From an uncultured Spirochaetales bacterium (GTDB taxonomy: Bacteria > UBP6 > UBA1177): a stretch of DNA of 28,339 bases. Below the pieces are notes generated by a model that worked only from the letters and a program-made list of their open reading frames with translations, ran no database searches and was not told where the DNA came from. Numbering within the stretch: the first letter of the stretch is position 1; the number at the start of each line of letters is the position of its first letter. Location: assembly GCA_902780365.1 (NCBI GenBank), contig CACZFE010000002.1, positions 1 to 28,339 on the forward strand, written 5' to 3'. Positions 1 through 7,738 of the stretch are shown here, piece by piece. The translations under genes were made by a program, and so were the position numbers.

Positions 1-75
1 CCTCCGTTTTTCTTGCTTGAACTAACGCAGAACAGAAGCATTGTCAAGGTAGGGCATTGTTATTCCCTGTATTTA
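1..75 (-). other. Window edge, possible ribosome-binding site of a further minus-strand gene
   Basis: No coding region is supported here. The first six bases read CCTCCG, which on the minus strand is CGGAGG, a good Shine-Dalgarno core. This suggests that another minus-strand gene begins just outside the window, downstream of the two small paralogues. The remainder is a short spacer. Confidence 0.3.
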
Positions 76-396
76 TTAAAGAATCATTGGAAAAAGAATA
101 TCATGTTCCTGCCAGATTCGCTCTACTTCTTTGCGATTTTTTCTTAACTCAAACAGCGCTATCAGACACAAAAGCCGATTTTCCGATTTCCTGCTTTCCA
201 TCATAATTTCTTGTTGAGACAGTTTTCTTTCTTCGCATATTTTGACAATTTCTTGTTCTGTCGGATTGTGATCCCAGATGGTCTCTTTAGATTGGTAAGC
301 CGCATTTATTTCTTCCTTTAATTCTTCAAAAAAATCATCTATAAATTGCACTTTTGGCAAATTGTCAGGTTTTTTGCGTCTGTTCTCCTCAGTCAT
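76..396 (-). CDS. Small protein of unknown function, tandem paralogue B
   Basis: I do not recognise this 106-residue protein. It is clearly a paralogue of the gene just upstream: both share the pattern IWD-x2-PTE-x-EI-x-K-x-CEE, then an ESR-x2-EN stretch and a basic/acidic C-terminal helix. There is no signal peptide or membrane segment, so it is probably cytoplasmic and mostly helical. The start at 396 is preceded by AAAGGA about 13 bases upstream, which is rather far. It lies 30 bases downstream of its paralogue on the same strand, so the two are probably co-transcribed. The region is more AT-rich than the rest of the window, which suggests accessory DNA. Function unknown. Confidence 0.6.
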   Translation of the reverse strand: MTEENRRKKPDNLPKVQFIDDFFEELKEEINAAYQSKETIWDHNPTEQEIVKICEERKLSQQEIMMESRKSENRLLCLIALFELRKNRKEVERIWQEHDILFPMIL

Positions 397-426
397 TTTA
401 TTTTTTCATTCCTTTTGCTCAATTTT

Positions 427-687
427 TTACTTTTCCGGATCATCAATCGCGGTATCAAACGGGATTCTTTGTTTTGCAGAAAATTCTTCAATAATTCTAT
501 CTCTATCTTTATATTTTTTTCTGTCGGCAAACAAATTGCACAAGCAAGCTAAACGGCAATTTTCATTTTCTCGGCTTTCGGTTATTATATTTTCCTCTGT
601 TAAATCAAACTCTTCGCAAAGTTTCTTAATTTCTTTTTCCGTCGGTTCATAATCCCAAATTGTTTCTTGTTTTTTCTCTGATGTCAT
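427..687 (-). CDS. Small protein of unknown function, tandem paralogue A
   Basis: This 86-residue acidic, helical protein of unknown function is the first gene of a two-gene unit with its paralogue downstream. I chose the ATG at 687 rather than the upstream in-frame ATG at 735 because GGAGG lies seven bases before it on the minus strand, and because the shared region (IWDYEPTEKEIKKLCEE) then starts close to the N terminus. The shared block continues with ENIITESRENEN. There is no export signal. It is transcribed divergently from the DUF3800 gene, with an AT-rich gap between. Co-inheritance with DUF3800 hints at a defence or mobile-element role, but nothing in the protein itself shows that. 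Confidence 0.6.
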   Translation of the reverse strand: MTSEKKQETIWDYEPTEKEIKKLCEEFDLTEENIITESRENENCRLACLCNLFADRKKYKDRDRIIEEFSAKQRIPFDTAIDDPEK

Positions 688-804
688 TGTTTTCCTCCGT
701 TCTTTGTTCACCCCAAAATACTCTTCTTCTTGCAATCAGCAAATTTTTCAGTTCTGCATTCTAATCCTGCACTCCAAAGAATAATTAAAAACCTCTTAAA
801 AAAA

Positions 805-833
805 TTGATTATAAAGATTTCTTTATTTAAATT
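805..833 (+). promoter_or_regulatory. Candidate sigma70-type promoter for the DUF3800 gene
   Basis: TTGATT (805-810), a 17-base spacer and TAAATT (828-833) give a plausible but imperfect promoter about 40 bases before the DUF3800 start codon. The surrounding DNA is very AT-rich, so chance matches are likely. Confidence 0.35.
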
Positions 834-874
834 ATCTGGTTTTTTATGTTTATTAAAAAAGATAAAGAGGAAAA

Positions 875-1648
875 ATGCAGGAACCACTTGATATTAAAAT
901 GTTTTTTTATTTTGACGAATCCGGGAGTCCTGCTATTTTAGGACATCATGGCAAAAATTTGCTTGAAAAAGGGTTGACCAGCAAAACCTTTTCTGTCGGC
1001 TATGTTCAAACTGCCAATCCTCGAGAATTATTTGAGAATCTTAACAAATTAAAACAAGAAATTCAGGAAGATGAATATTTGCGGGACATTCCTTCTATAA
1101 AAAATCTTAAGAACGGCTTTCATGCCAACAAAGATTGTCACGAAGTCAGGGAAAGGGTCTTTAAACTGCTAAAAAAATCCGATTTTGAGGCATATATCAT
1201 TGTGGCTCGTAAAATTGAGGCTGTATTCCGCAAAAAATTCAATATGAGCGACAAGAAACTATACAAATTTCTTGTCACCGAATTATTGAAAAATCGAGTC
1301 CATCTATATAAAAACATTGACATTTATTTCTCCGAAATGGGAAACACCGTAAGCATTCAGAATATGACCGAAGCGATAAAGGATGCAACCGAAAAATTTC
1401 AGTATAAATGGGGCGCGGAAAATAAAAATAATATCCGGGTTTTCCTGCAGCAGCCTTCTCAACATCCGCTTTTGCAGGTAGCCGACTACATCCTGTGGGC
1501 TGTTTTCCAAGTTTATGAGCACGATGTTTTCAGATATTTCGATTTCATAAAAGAGAAATTTAAATTGGTTCACGATGTTTTTGATCCGAGCAATCAATTT
1601 TATGGGGCATTTTATACAGAAAAGAATCCTTTACAGCGAAAAAAATGA
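875..1648 (+). CDS. DUF3800 domain protein
   Basis: This 257-residue cytoplasmic protein is recognised as DUF3800. It has the family's N-terminal DESG motif (residues 14-17, at the end of the first beta strand), an FHANKD segment near residue 82, and the C-terminal LLQVADYILWAV motif with an Asp at about 204. The family is usually described as RNase H-like with acidic residues at those positions. Its biochemical role is not established, and it often sits in accessory or phage-related DNA. Length is normal for the family. The start at 875 follows AGAGGA at a good spacing. The gene stands between two small minus-strand paralogues and a minus-strand MATE gene. Its stop codon overlaps the first stem of a compact structured RNA, matching the reported association of this family with conserved RNA motifs. 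Confidence 0.85.
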   Translation: MQEPLDIKMFFYFDESGSPAILGHHGKNLLEKGLTSKTFSVGYVQTANPRELFENLNKLKQEIQEDEYLRDIPSIKNLKNGFHANKDCHEVRERVFKLLKKSDFEAYIIVARKIEAVFRKKFNMSDKKLYKFLVTELLKNRVHLYKNIDIYFSEMGNTVSIQNMTEAIKDATEKFQYKWGAENKNNIRVFLQQPSQHPLLQVADYILWAVFQVYEHDVFRYFDFIKEKFKLVHDVFDPSNQFYGAFYTEKNPLQRKK

Positions 1649-1717
1649 GTCCCGACAGCGGCTAGGTTTCCAAAGAAACGCACGGCGTGGAAGCCGACTT
1701 TCACCAACCAAGGACTC
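1647..1717 (+). ncRNA. Candidate DUF3800-associated structured RNA
   Basis: Nested pairing is visible. An outer 6-bp stem, GAGTCC (1647-1652) with GGACTC (1712-1717), encloses a 5-bp stem CGGCT (1659-1663) with AGCCG (1692-1696), which encloses a hairpin GTTTC-CAAA-GAAAC (1666-1679). A short CAC/GTG hairpin (1681-1689) may fill the rest. AAAG (1672-1675) could also pair with CTTT (1698-1701), giving a possible pseudoknot. The first stem overlaps the DUF3800 stop codon, so the RNA would be the 3' end of that transcript. A T-rich run follows at 1735-1740. Conserved RNA motifs near DUF3800 genes have been described (the DUF3800-I and later series). I cannot say which numbered motif this is, if any. 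Confidence 0.6.
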
Positions 1718-1779
1718 TATCAAAATATATTGCCTTTTTTCATAAAGTCAAACGAAAAAATAAAAAAAGTTAGATTTTG

Positions 1780-1817
1780 TGATTGAAAGAAATCATGCAT
1801 TTTTGTCGAACATGATT
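1780..1817. repeat. Inverted repeats between convergent genes
   Basis: AATCATG (1791-1797) is the reverse complement of CATGATT (1811-1817). TGATT (1780-1784) can alternatively pair with AATCA (1791-1795). The repeats lie between the convergent DUF3800 and MATE genes and could act as a weak terminator, but no clear run of T follows either arm. Confidence 0.3.
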
Positions 1818-1832
1818 GACGAAAATCATTTC

Positions 1833-3188
1833 TTAGTTCAGTTCCTTGACCAGATTTTTGATCCATTTTTTCGAGATGTAGCGTTTGAAGCCCCAGCCGA
1901 ATTTTATGGCTTCCTCGATTTTTCCGAGGAGGAGGACCCAGTAAAGCGGAAGCTGGAACACGACTGCTCCGGCAAAAGAAACGGGAACTGAGACGAGCCA
2001 GAGCGCGCCGACATCGATGAGAAACGCAGCCTTCGTGTCGCCTCCGCTGCGTAAGATTCCGACGATATTGAGGTTATTGAACGCGACTACCGGCAGGAAA
2101 ATTATCCAGACGAGTGTGCTTTTGTAAGCCAGATCGCGGACGCTTTCCGAAATATTGTAAACTGAAAGTATCGGGTCGGTGAAAAGAAAGACAAAAAGCG
2201 AGAGAAAAACGCCTGTCGAAATAGCGAGTTTCACAAGTCTTTTCGAAGTATTCCACACTTTTTCGCTTTCGATCCCTGCTCCGATGTCATACCCTAAAAC
2301 GACAGCACCGGAATTGCCGATCCCGATGAAAGCGGCGAAGAAAAGTTTCGTAACGCTGTCGGAAATGTTGATCGCGGCAATCGATTCAGTCCCGAGTTTC
2401 GCATAGATCCAGTTGAGTGCAAGAATGCCCAAAGCCCATGTGATCTCATTGAAGAAAACGGGGAGCGCCGTGACAAAAAGCTGTTTCAAAAGCTCTTTTT
2501 TCACACTCACGAGCTCACTGAATCCCGCAGCGGCGGCAAGTTTTCTGATATAGGCATAAGCAAGCGTGAAGGCGGTTTCGGCAATTCTCGCGATAAGTGT
2601 CGCAAGTGCCGCGCCCTGAATACCCATCGCCGGAAAACCGAAGTGCCCGAAAATGAGGACCCAGTTGAAAAATATGTTGATGACAAGCGCCATAGCGCAC
2701 GAATAGACAGGAAGACGCGGACTGTCGGTACTTCGCAGAACCACCTGATAGATGAAGGAAACCGCCGTAAAAATGTAGCTCCACGAAACGATTTTCAGAT
2801 ATTCGCAGGCAAGCGAGACGACTTTTTCATCATGCGAAAAGAGCCCGACGATCGCTTCGGGGAAAAATCTCGCCCCGGTAAAAGCACCCAGCGAAACAAA
2901 GATCCCGAGCCCGAGGATCGCCCCCATCACGCGCCGCAGATTGAGGAGGTCGCCTTTTCCGTAGAACTGCGAAACGAAGATCTGACCTCCGCTTCCCATC
3001 CCGAAAAGAAAGAGGATCAGGAGAAACATCAGCTGGTTGCTTATCCCGAGAGCCGCAATAGCCTCTTCTCCCAGCTGCCCGACCATAAAAACGTCGGCCA
3101 TGTTTATCGCGGAAATCATTAAATTGTGTATCGCTATCGGAACGGCGATTCCTAAAACGCGTCTGTAAAAACCTGCACCTGATTCCAT
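1833..3188 (-). CDS. MATE-family multidrug/Na+ efflux transporter
   Basis: This 451-residue inner-membrane protein has about twelve hydrophobic segments in two similar halves. The N-terminal half shows typical MATE sequence: VPIAIHNLMISAINMADVFMVGQ, here abbreviated as PIAIHNL...ADVFMVGQLG, followed by GxGSGGQIFVSQFYGKGD. The second half repeats the pattern with NEITWALGILALNWIYAKLG and SGAVVLGYDIGAG. Such proteins export cationic drugs or metabolites in exchange for Na+ or H+. The substrate cannot be read from sequence. Length is normal for the family. The ATG at 3188 is preceded by GGGAAG. The gene is single, divergent from hydE-nadA and convergent with the DUF3800 gene. I find no regulator next to it. 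Confidence 0.88.
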   Translation of the reverse strand: MESGAGFYRRVLGIAVPIAIHNLMISAINMADVFMVGQLGEEAIAALGISNQLMFLLILFLFGMGSGGQIFVSQFYGKGDLLNLRRVMGAILGLGIFVSLGAFTGARFFPEAIVGLFSHDEKVVSLACEYLKIVSWSYIFTAVSFIYQVVLRSTDSPRLPVYSCAMALVINIFFNWVLIFGHFGFPAMGIQGAALATLIARIAETAFTLAYAYIRKLAAAAGFSELVSVKKELLKQLFVTALPVFFNEITWALGILALNWIYAKLGTESIAAINISDSVTKLFFAAFIGIGNSGAVVLGYDIGAGIESEKVWNTSKRLVKLAISTGVFLSLFVFLFTDPILSVYNISESVRDLAYKSTLVWIIFLPVVAFNNLNIVGILRSGGDTKAAFLIDVGALWLVSVPVSFAGAVVFQLPLYWVLLLGKIEEAIKFGWGFKRYISKKWIKNLVKELN

Positions 3189-3258
3189 CTCTTCCCAAAC
3201 AGTCTGACGAACCGCAGTTTTTTAGCAAACATGAGGGCTTTAGGCAAGAAATTATAAT

Positions 3259-3287
3259 TTGACGATTTTCAAGCCGGGTGCTATAAA
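3259..3287 (+). promoter_or_regulatory. Strong sigma70-type promoter for hydE-nadA
   Basis: TTGACG (3259-3264), an exact 17-base spacer and TATAAA (3282-3287) form the clearest promoter in the window, 31 bases before the hydE ATG. This also argues against a TTG start codon at 3259, since that triplet is part of the -35 box. Confidence 0.7.
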
Positions 3288-3318
3288 AACCGCGGATTTA
3301 GGCTCATGGAGAGACAAG

Positions 3319-4377
3319 ATGACCGTTAAGCCTGAAATAATGAAACTTATTGAAAAACTTGCGGAAAAGAAAGACCTTCCAGATGAAGGACTTTCCCTTT
3401 TGATCGAAAGCAAAGAGGCGACTTTCCCTCTCGGAACCGCGGCAGACAAAGTTCGCAGAAGAGTTTACGGCGATACCGTTTATATCCGCGGACTAATCGA
3501 AATGACGAACTACTGCAAAAACAACTGTTACTACTGCGGAATAAGGCGCGGCAACACCGATGCAGTGCGCTACAGGCTCACCGAAGAAGAAATCATGGAG
3601 TGCTGCAAGGAAGGTTATTCTCTCGGTTTCAGAACTTTCGTCCTTCAGGGAGGCGAAGACCTCTATTTCACCGACGAAAGGATGTGTAAAATCGTCTCGG
3701 ATATCAGAAAAACCTATCCCGATGTCGCAATAACTCTTTCACTCGGCGAAAAATCGCGTGAAAGTTACCAGAAGTTGTTTGACGCCGGCGCGAACCGCTA
3801 TCTTCTGCGCCATGAAACAGCCGACGACAGCCATTATCACCTGCTTCACCCGGCAGAACTTTCGCCTGAAAACCGCAAAAGATGTCTTTTCGACCTCAAG
3901 GAAATCGGCTATCAGGTAGGCTCCGGATTTATGGTAGGTTCCCCTTTCCAGACAACTGCAAATCTGGTGGCTGACCTCCGTTTTTTGCAGCAGCTTGACC
4001 CTGACATGATCGGGATCGGCCCTTTTATTCCGCATGAAAAGACTCCGTTTGCCGACAAAAAGCAGGGTGAACTCGAACTTGTGCTGAGAATGGTCTCGAT
4101 CCTGCGCCTGATGTTCCCGCACGCACTGCTTCCTGCGACAACAGCACTCGGAACGATCCATCCGCAGGGGCGCGAAATGGGACTCAAAGCGGGTGCTAAC
4201 GTCGTCATGCCTAACCTCTCGCCTGTTTCGGTGCGGAAACTTTACGATCTATACGAAAACAAAATATGCACGGGCGAAGAATCGGCGCAGTGCCGCGGAT
4301 GCCTGGAAATGCGCGTCACGAACGCCGGTTACCGCATCGTCACCGATATCGGAAACGTAAAAAGGAGTGAAAAATGA
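3319..4377 (+). CDS. hydE: [FeFe]-hydrogenase H-cluster radical SAM maturase HydE
   Basis: HydE is a radical SAM enzyme that helps build the diiron subcluster of [FeFe] hydrogenase, together with HydF and HydG. The radical SAM cluster motif CX3CX2C is at residues 66, 70 and 73 (CKNNCYYC). Family signature stretches follow: VYIRGLIEMTNYC, FRTFVLQGGEDLYFTDE, YLLRHETA, GSGFMVGSPFQT, IGIGPFIPH, LLPATTALGTI and GANVVMPNLSPV. The C-terminal CTGEESAQCRGC contains three further Cys; some HydE proteins bind an auxiliary cluster in this region. The start at 3319 (352 residues) is chosen for GGAGAG eight bases upstream. The ATG of nadA overlaps the stop codon, so the genes are translationally coupled. 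No HydF, HydG or hydrogenase gene is present in the window. Confidence 0.93.
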   Translation: MTVKPEIMKLIEKLAEKKDLPDEGLSLLIESKEATFPLGTAADKVRRRVYGDTVYIRGLIEMTNYCKNNCYYCGIRRGNTDAVRYRLTEEEIMECCKEGYSLGFRTFVLQGGEDLYFTDERMCKIVSDIRKTYPDVAITLSLGEKSRESYQKLFDAGANRYLLRHETADDSHYHLLHPAELSPENRKRCLFDLKEIGYQVGSGFMVGSPFQTTANLVADLRFLQQLDPDMIGIGPFIPHEKTPFADKKQGELELVLRMVSILRLMFPHALLPATTALGTIHPQGREMGLKAGANVVMPNLSPVSVRKLYDLYENKICTGEESAQCRGCLEMRVTNAGYRIVTDIGNVKRSEK

Positions 4378-5288
4378 ATATCAGTCAAGTCCAGCAGGAG
4401 ATCCTGCGCCTTAAAAAAGAGAAAGACATCTGCGTACTTGCCCACAGCTACCAGGCAAGAGAAATAACGGAAGTTGCTGATTTTACAGGTGATTCATTTC
4501 AACTCAGCGTAAAGGCGAAAGACGCGCCGCAGAAAACCGTAATAATGTGCGGAGTCAGATTCATGGCCGAAACCGTGAAACTGCTCTCTCCCGAAAAAAC
4601 GGTTTATCTTGCAAATCCGACCGCAGGCTGCCCTATGGCTGAACAGATGGATAAGGATATCATTTCCGAAGTGAAGAAGGCTTATCCTGACTACACTGTC
4701 GTAGCCTACATCAACACGACGACTTCGCTCAAAACTATCTGCGATGTCTGCGTAACTTCATCTTCGGCAGTAAAAATCGTAAAAAAACTCGATAACAAAA
4801 ATATTCTTTTCATTCCCGACTGCAATCTCGGTGCGTTCGTGGCAAAACAGCTTCCCGAAAAGAATTTCAAACTTCTTAACGGCGGCTGCCCGACTCACGC
4901 AAAAATTTCGGCTGAAAGCGTGCATCAGGCTAAAGCGGCTCATCCCAATGCGCTTGTTCTCGTTCATCCCGAATGCAAACCTGAAGTCACCGAACTTGCC
5001 GATTATATCGGTTCGACCTCCGGAATCATGGATTTCGCGAAAAAATCTGATCACAAGGAATTCATAATCGGAACAGAAATCAGCATCGTAGAGCATTTGT
5101 CTTACGACTGCCCCGAAAAACGCTTTTATCCTCTTGCTCAGAACCTCATCTGTCAGAACATGAAGGCGACGACTCTTATTGACCTCTACAATACAGTCAA
5201 AGGCGAAGGCGGCGAAGAAATCATTCTCGACAGCGATACAATCATTAAAGCGCGCCGCTGTATCGACAAAATGATCGAACTCGGTTAG
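4374..5288 (+). CDS. nadA: Quinolinate synthase NadA
   Basis: NadA condenses iminoaspartate with dihydroxyacetone phosphate to give quinolinate in de novo NAD synthesis, using a [4Fe-4S] cluster. The 304-residue length and the internal three-domain pattern fit the shorter NadA form. Visible signatures are LAHSYQAREITEVADFTGDS, MCGVRFMAETVK, NPTAGCPMA, HPECKPEV and TEISIVEHL. The three cluster-ligand positions of the family correspond to Cys86 (AGCPMA), Cys172 (GGCPTHAK) and Cys260 (ICQNMK). The start overlaps the hydE stop as ATGA, so expression depends on the hydE promoter. Neither NadB nor NadC is encoded nearby. Sharing a transcript with another Fe-S enzyme may reflect common oxygen or iron dependence; this is inference. 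Confidence 0.95.
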   Translation: MNISQVQQEILRLKKEKDICVLAHSYQAREITEVADFTGDSFQLSVKAKDAPQKTVIMCGVRFMAETVKLLSPEKTVYLANPTAGCPMAEQMDKDIISEVKKAYPDYTVVAYINTTTSLKTICDVCVTSSSAVKIVKKLDNKNILFIPDCNLGAFVAKQLPEKNFKLLNGGCPTHAKISAESVHQAKAAHPNALVLVHPECKPEVTELADYIGSTSGIMDFAKKSDHKEFIIGTEISIVEHLSYDCPEKRFYPLAQNLICQNMKATTLIDLYNTVKGEGGEEIILDSDTIIKARRCIDKMIELG

Positions 5289-5337
5289 TAAAAATTATAA
5301 AAAAATATTTTTTTCTGTTTCATAAAAACGGAACAGA

Positions 5338-5484
5338 GATTGAGGGGACGCATTTCAAAAAATATAATTCAGATATTTATATTGAAAAAAGAACCAAAGA
5401 AGCGTTAAAAAAACGCTGTCGGGGAAAAAAGAAATGCACCTTAAACGGTCAAAAACCGGAAAAAAAATTCCGATTGAGGTCCCC
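5338..5484 (+). ncRNA. Candidate multibranched structured RNA / 5' leader of unknown class
   Basis: The 344-base gap between nadA and the next gene has a dense set of complementary segments. GGGGAC (5344-5349) pairs with GTCCCC (5479-5484), and the adjoining GCATTTC (5350-5356) pairs with GAAATGC (5431-5437). Inside are hairpins AATATA/TATATT (5361-5383) and AGCGTT/AACGCT (5401-5417). Then come two mutually exclusive small hairpins, CGGT/ACCG (5446-5458) and CGGAA/TTCCG (5457-5472). GGGG at 5421-5424 could compete for the CCCCCC at 5481-5486. GATTGAGG occurs directly at 5338-5345 and 5472-5479. Together this suggests an RNA with a multiway junction and possible alternative folds, ending about 150 bases before the next start codon. 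I match it to no known riboswitch. Confidence 0.4.
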
Positions 5485-5632
5485 CCACATGATAGAACGT
5501 TTAATAGTAGCAAATAAAATTTAAATTTCAACTAAAAAAATGAATTTTCTTAGTTTTTTTCAAAAAAAATGGAATATCGCTGCTTATTCAATATCCTTAT
5601 ATCAGTGTTCTGGTTGTAATAGGAGTTTTACG

Positions 5633-7738
5633 ATGAAAAATTCTTTCGTTGGAAGTGATATCGGGCTTTCGGTGCTTAAGCCGGTCGGAAATCTCGTGAT
5701 CACGAAATTTTCTGATTCGATTTTCTTCGCCGAAGCTGACGGAAATTTTGTCAAGCTTGACATGTACGAACAGAAACTGTTGAGCGAACTCGACGGCAAA
5801 AATACCTTGGCAGATATCACGGCGACAAGGCTTGACAAAGGTGATACTGCAGTTTTCGACAGACTGATAACACTGATCGAGAAACTGAACGAGAACAATC
5901 TGCTTGACCCTGAATGTGCCGGAGAATTGAAAAAGGCTGACTCTAAAAAAGCTTTTTATAAGAAAATACTGGCTCAGAAAGAGCTGAAACCTTCAGCATT
6001 CTCTGCCGTAACGGGGAAAGTTCTGACTTCCGTTCCGTGCCTCGCAGTTATGGCTGCAGTTTCACTCGTTTCGTTTCTTACTCCCTCGCTGAAAGGAGTA
6101 AACATACTCATTTCGATAACTCAAGGTGCGATGAGCTCAGGAAGCGCGTATCTTTTCGCACTTTTTTTCATTCTTGTCTTTCTGTTCGTGATCCTTTCAC
6201 TCCCGGCTCTCTGTTCAGCCGCTTCTCTCACAGCCAACGGCATCAAGCCGCGCCTTCTGCTCGAATGCAAGTGCGGGCTTTTCTACCTCACCGCTTCATC
6301 GGCACAGATAATAAGCAAAGGGAGGACTGCCGCACTGAAACATTATGCAATGCTGCTCATCATCCCATTTTTCATTTCAGGAATAACAGCCCTTTTGTGG
6401 CAGCTCGGAATAGCGCGTCCGGCAATGGCCGTTATGAATGTCATCTCGGCCGGATGCGGACTTGTCGCCCTTTCTCCGGTAAACAGTTCACCGCTTTCAA
6501 TGATTCTCAACTTCTCAATGCCTGGGACCATGAAGTCATTCAACTACATAAGAAAACACTTCATAAAGGACATTTTCGCTCTGAAAAAACTTTCACCTGA
6601 AGCTGACCGGATGATGATAGTCTCCAGCATCGGACTGATCTGGATATATCTTGTATACAGCTACTTCTGGAGTGTGGCTAAATCGACAATGAGCCACCTT
6701 TTCTCCGATATTTACGCAGCTTACTCAAACGGAGAAACCGCTTCCGCCGTATTTGCCACGCTGACACTTATCCTTCTCTTAACCCCGGCAGTCACCGCGC
6801 TTGCAGGATTTATCATGATTGCACTCGGCAATATCGAAAGCGTAGTGGTCACACCTCTCGTAAAAATGCGCGACATTGCCGGAAAAATCATCGCGAAAAA
6901 TGTGCCGGCAACAGAGGAGATAATCGGATTCTTAAAAGAAATTCCTCTTTTTTCAGAACTCAACGACGAAGAATTTACCGAACTCTGCAAACACATAAAA
7001 CTGCGCCGCTTTATGAAAGGCTCGTCCATAATACGGCAGGGAGACAAAGGCGACAACTTCTACACGATAGTTTCCGGAAGAGCGAAAGTCGTTGTTTCGG
7101 AAAAAGACGGAACGGACAAAATTGTCGGAACTCTTTCCACCGGCGATTCATTCGGTGAGACAGCACTGATAGAAAAAGGGCCTCGCACTGCAAGCATAAT
7201 AACGCTGACACCGGTTGCCGTGTTTGAGATAAGCCGCGAAGGCTTTGAAAAATTCCTCGCAGCGAACACAGAAAACAGAGAGCGTATCACCGGAAAAATA
7301 CGCCTCGGCAAAATGCTTCTCGCATCTCCGGTATTCGCCTTCATGAGCCAGAAACAGATTTCTTATCTGATAAAGAATCTCAAACCCGAGAGAATAAAGG
7401 CCGGAACAACTGTTTTCAAGCAAGGGGACACTGGAGACAAATTTTATATCATCCAGGAAGGGAGCATTCACCTCGAACGCTTTGAAAACTCTTTGAGAAC
7501 TCTGGATCTCATCCTTAAACCCGGCAACTTTTTCGGCGAAATGGCGCTTGTCAAGAACATTCCGAGAACCGCAACTGCTGAAACAGTGAGCGACTCGCTT
7601 CTTTTCTCGCTTGACAAGGAAACATTCTGCAATGTCATCGGCAACTCGCTTTTCGTCGGGAAAGAGCTGGATTCAATCATAAACGAAAGAGCGTTGCATC
7701 TTGGAAAGGAGGTATTGAAATCATGTTCGCGAAAATAA
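5633..7738 (+). CDS. Membrane protein: PqqD-like domain, degenerate M50-type domain, two cyclic-nucleotide-binding domains
   Basis: This 701-residue protein starts at the ATG at 5633, behind AGGAG. Residues ~10-100 resemble a PqqD-like winged-helix domain (LDMYEQKLLSELDGKNTLADI...LLDPE). Residues ~120-430 carry about six to eight membrane segments. Their order resembles peptide-type M50 site-2 proteases, but HExxH is absent and the usual NPxxxxDGY zone reads ALSPVNSSPLSMIL, so catalysis is unlikely. Two cNMP-binding domains follow (from ~437 and ~565). Each has a phosphate-binding cassette, FGETALIEKGPRTAS near 507 and FGEMALVKNIPRTAT near 634. I infer a membrane protein whose activity responds to cAMP or a related nucleotide. 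It overlaps the next gene by 16 bases. Confidence is high for the cNMP domains and moderate for the rest. Confidence 0.8.
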   Translation: MKNSFVGSDIGLSVLKPVGNLVITKFSDSIFFAEADGNFVKLDMYEQKLLSELDGKNTLADITATRLDKGDTAVFDRLITLIEKLNENNLLDPECAGELKKADSKKAFYKKILAQKELKPSAFSAVTGKVLTSVPCLAVMAAVSLVSFLTPSLKGVNILISITQGAMSSGSAYLFALFFILVFLFVILSLPALCSAASLTANGIKPRLLLECKCGLFYLTASSAQIISKGRTAALKHYAMLLIIPFFISGITALLWQLGIARPAMAVMNVISAGCGLVALSPVNSSPLSMILNFSMPGTMKSFNYIRKHFIKDIFALKKLSPEADRMMIVSSIGLIWIYLVYSYFWSVAKSTMSHLFSDIYAAYSNGETASAVFATLTLILLLTPAVTALAGFIMIALGNIESVVVTPLVKMRDIAGKIIAKNVPATEEIIGFLKEIPLFSELNDEEFTELCKHIKLRRFMKGSSIIRQGDKGDNFYTIVSGRAKVVVSEKDGTDKIVGTLSTGDSFGETALIEKGPRTASIITLTPVAVFEISREGFEKFLAANTENRERITGKIRLGKMLLASPVFAFMSQKQISYLIKNLKPERIKAGTTVFKQGDTGDKFYIIQEGSIHLERFENSLRTLDLILKPGNFFGEMALVKNIPRTATAETVSDSLLFSLDKETFCNVIGNSLFVGKELDSIINERALHLGKEVLKSCSRK

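Noticed and set aside
1647..1717. tRNA-like gene
   Set aside because: Size is close, but there is no anticodon arm of seven loop bases, no TTC-containing T loop and no 7-bp acceptor stem.
1..1830. Prophage or insertion sequence at the left end
   Set aside because: Composition suggests accessory DNA, but I find no transposase, integrase, terminal repeats or target duplication within the window.
2643..3122. Plus-strand open frame of 159 codons inside the MATE gene
   Set aside because: It is highly charged, has no recognisable domain, and lies wholly antisense to a well-supported transporter.
3259..3318. TTG start extending HydE by 20 residues
   Set aside because: The TTG is part of a good -35 box whose -10 lies 17 bases on. 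The ATG at 3319 has a proper ribosome-binding site and fits HydE N termini.
5338..5484. NAD+ riboswitch, because of the nearby nadA
   Set aside because: The region is downstream of nadA, not in its leader, and I do not see the known motif's conserved arrangement.
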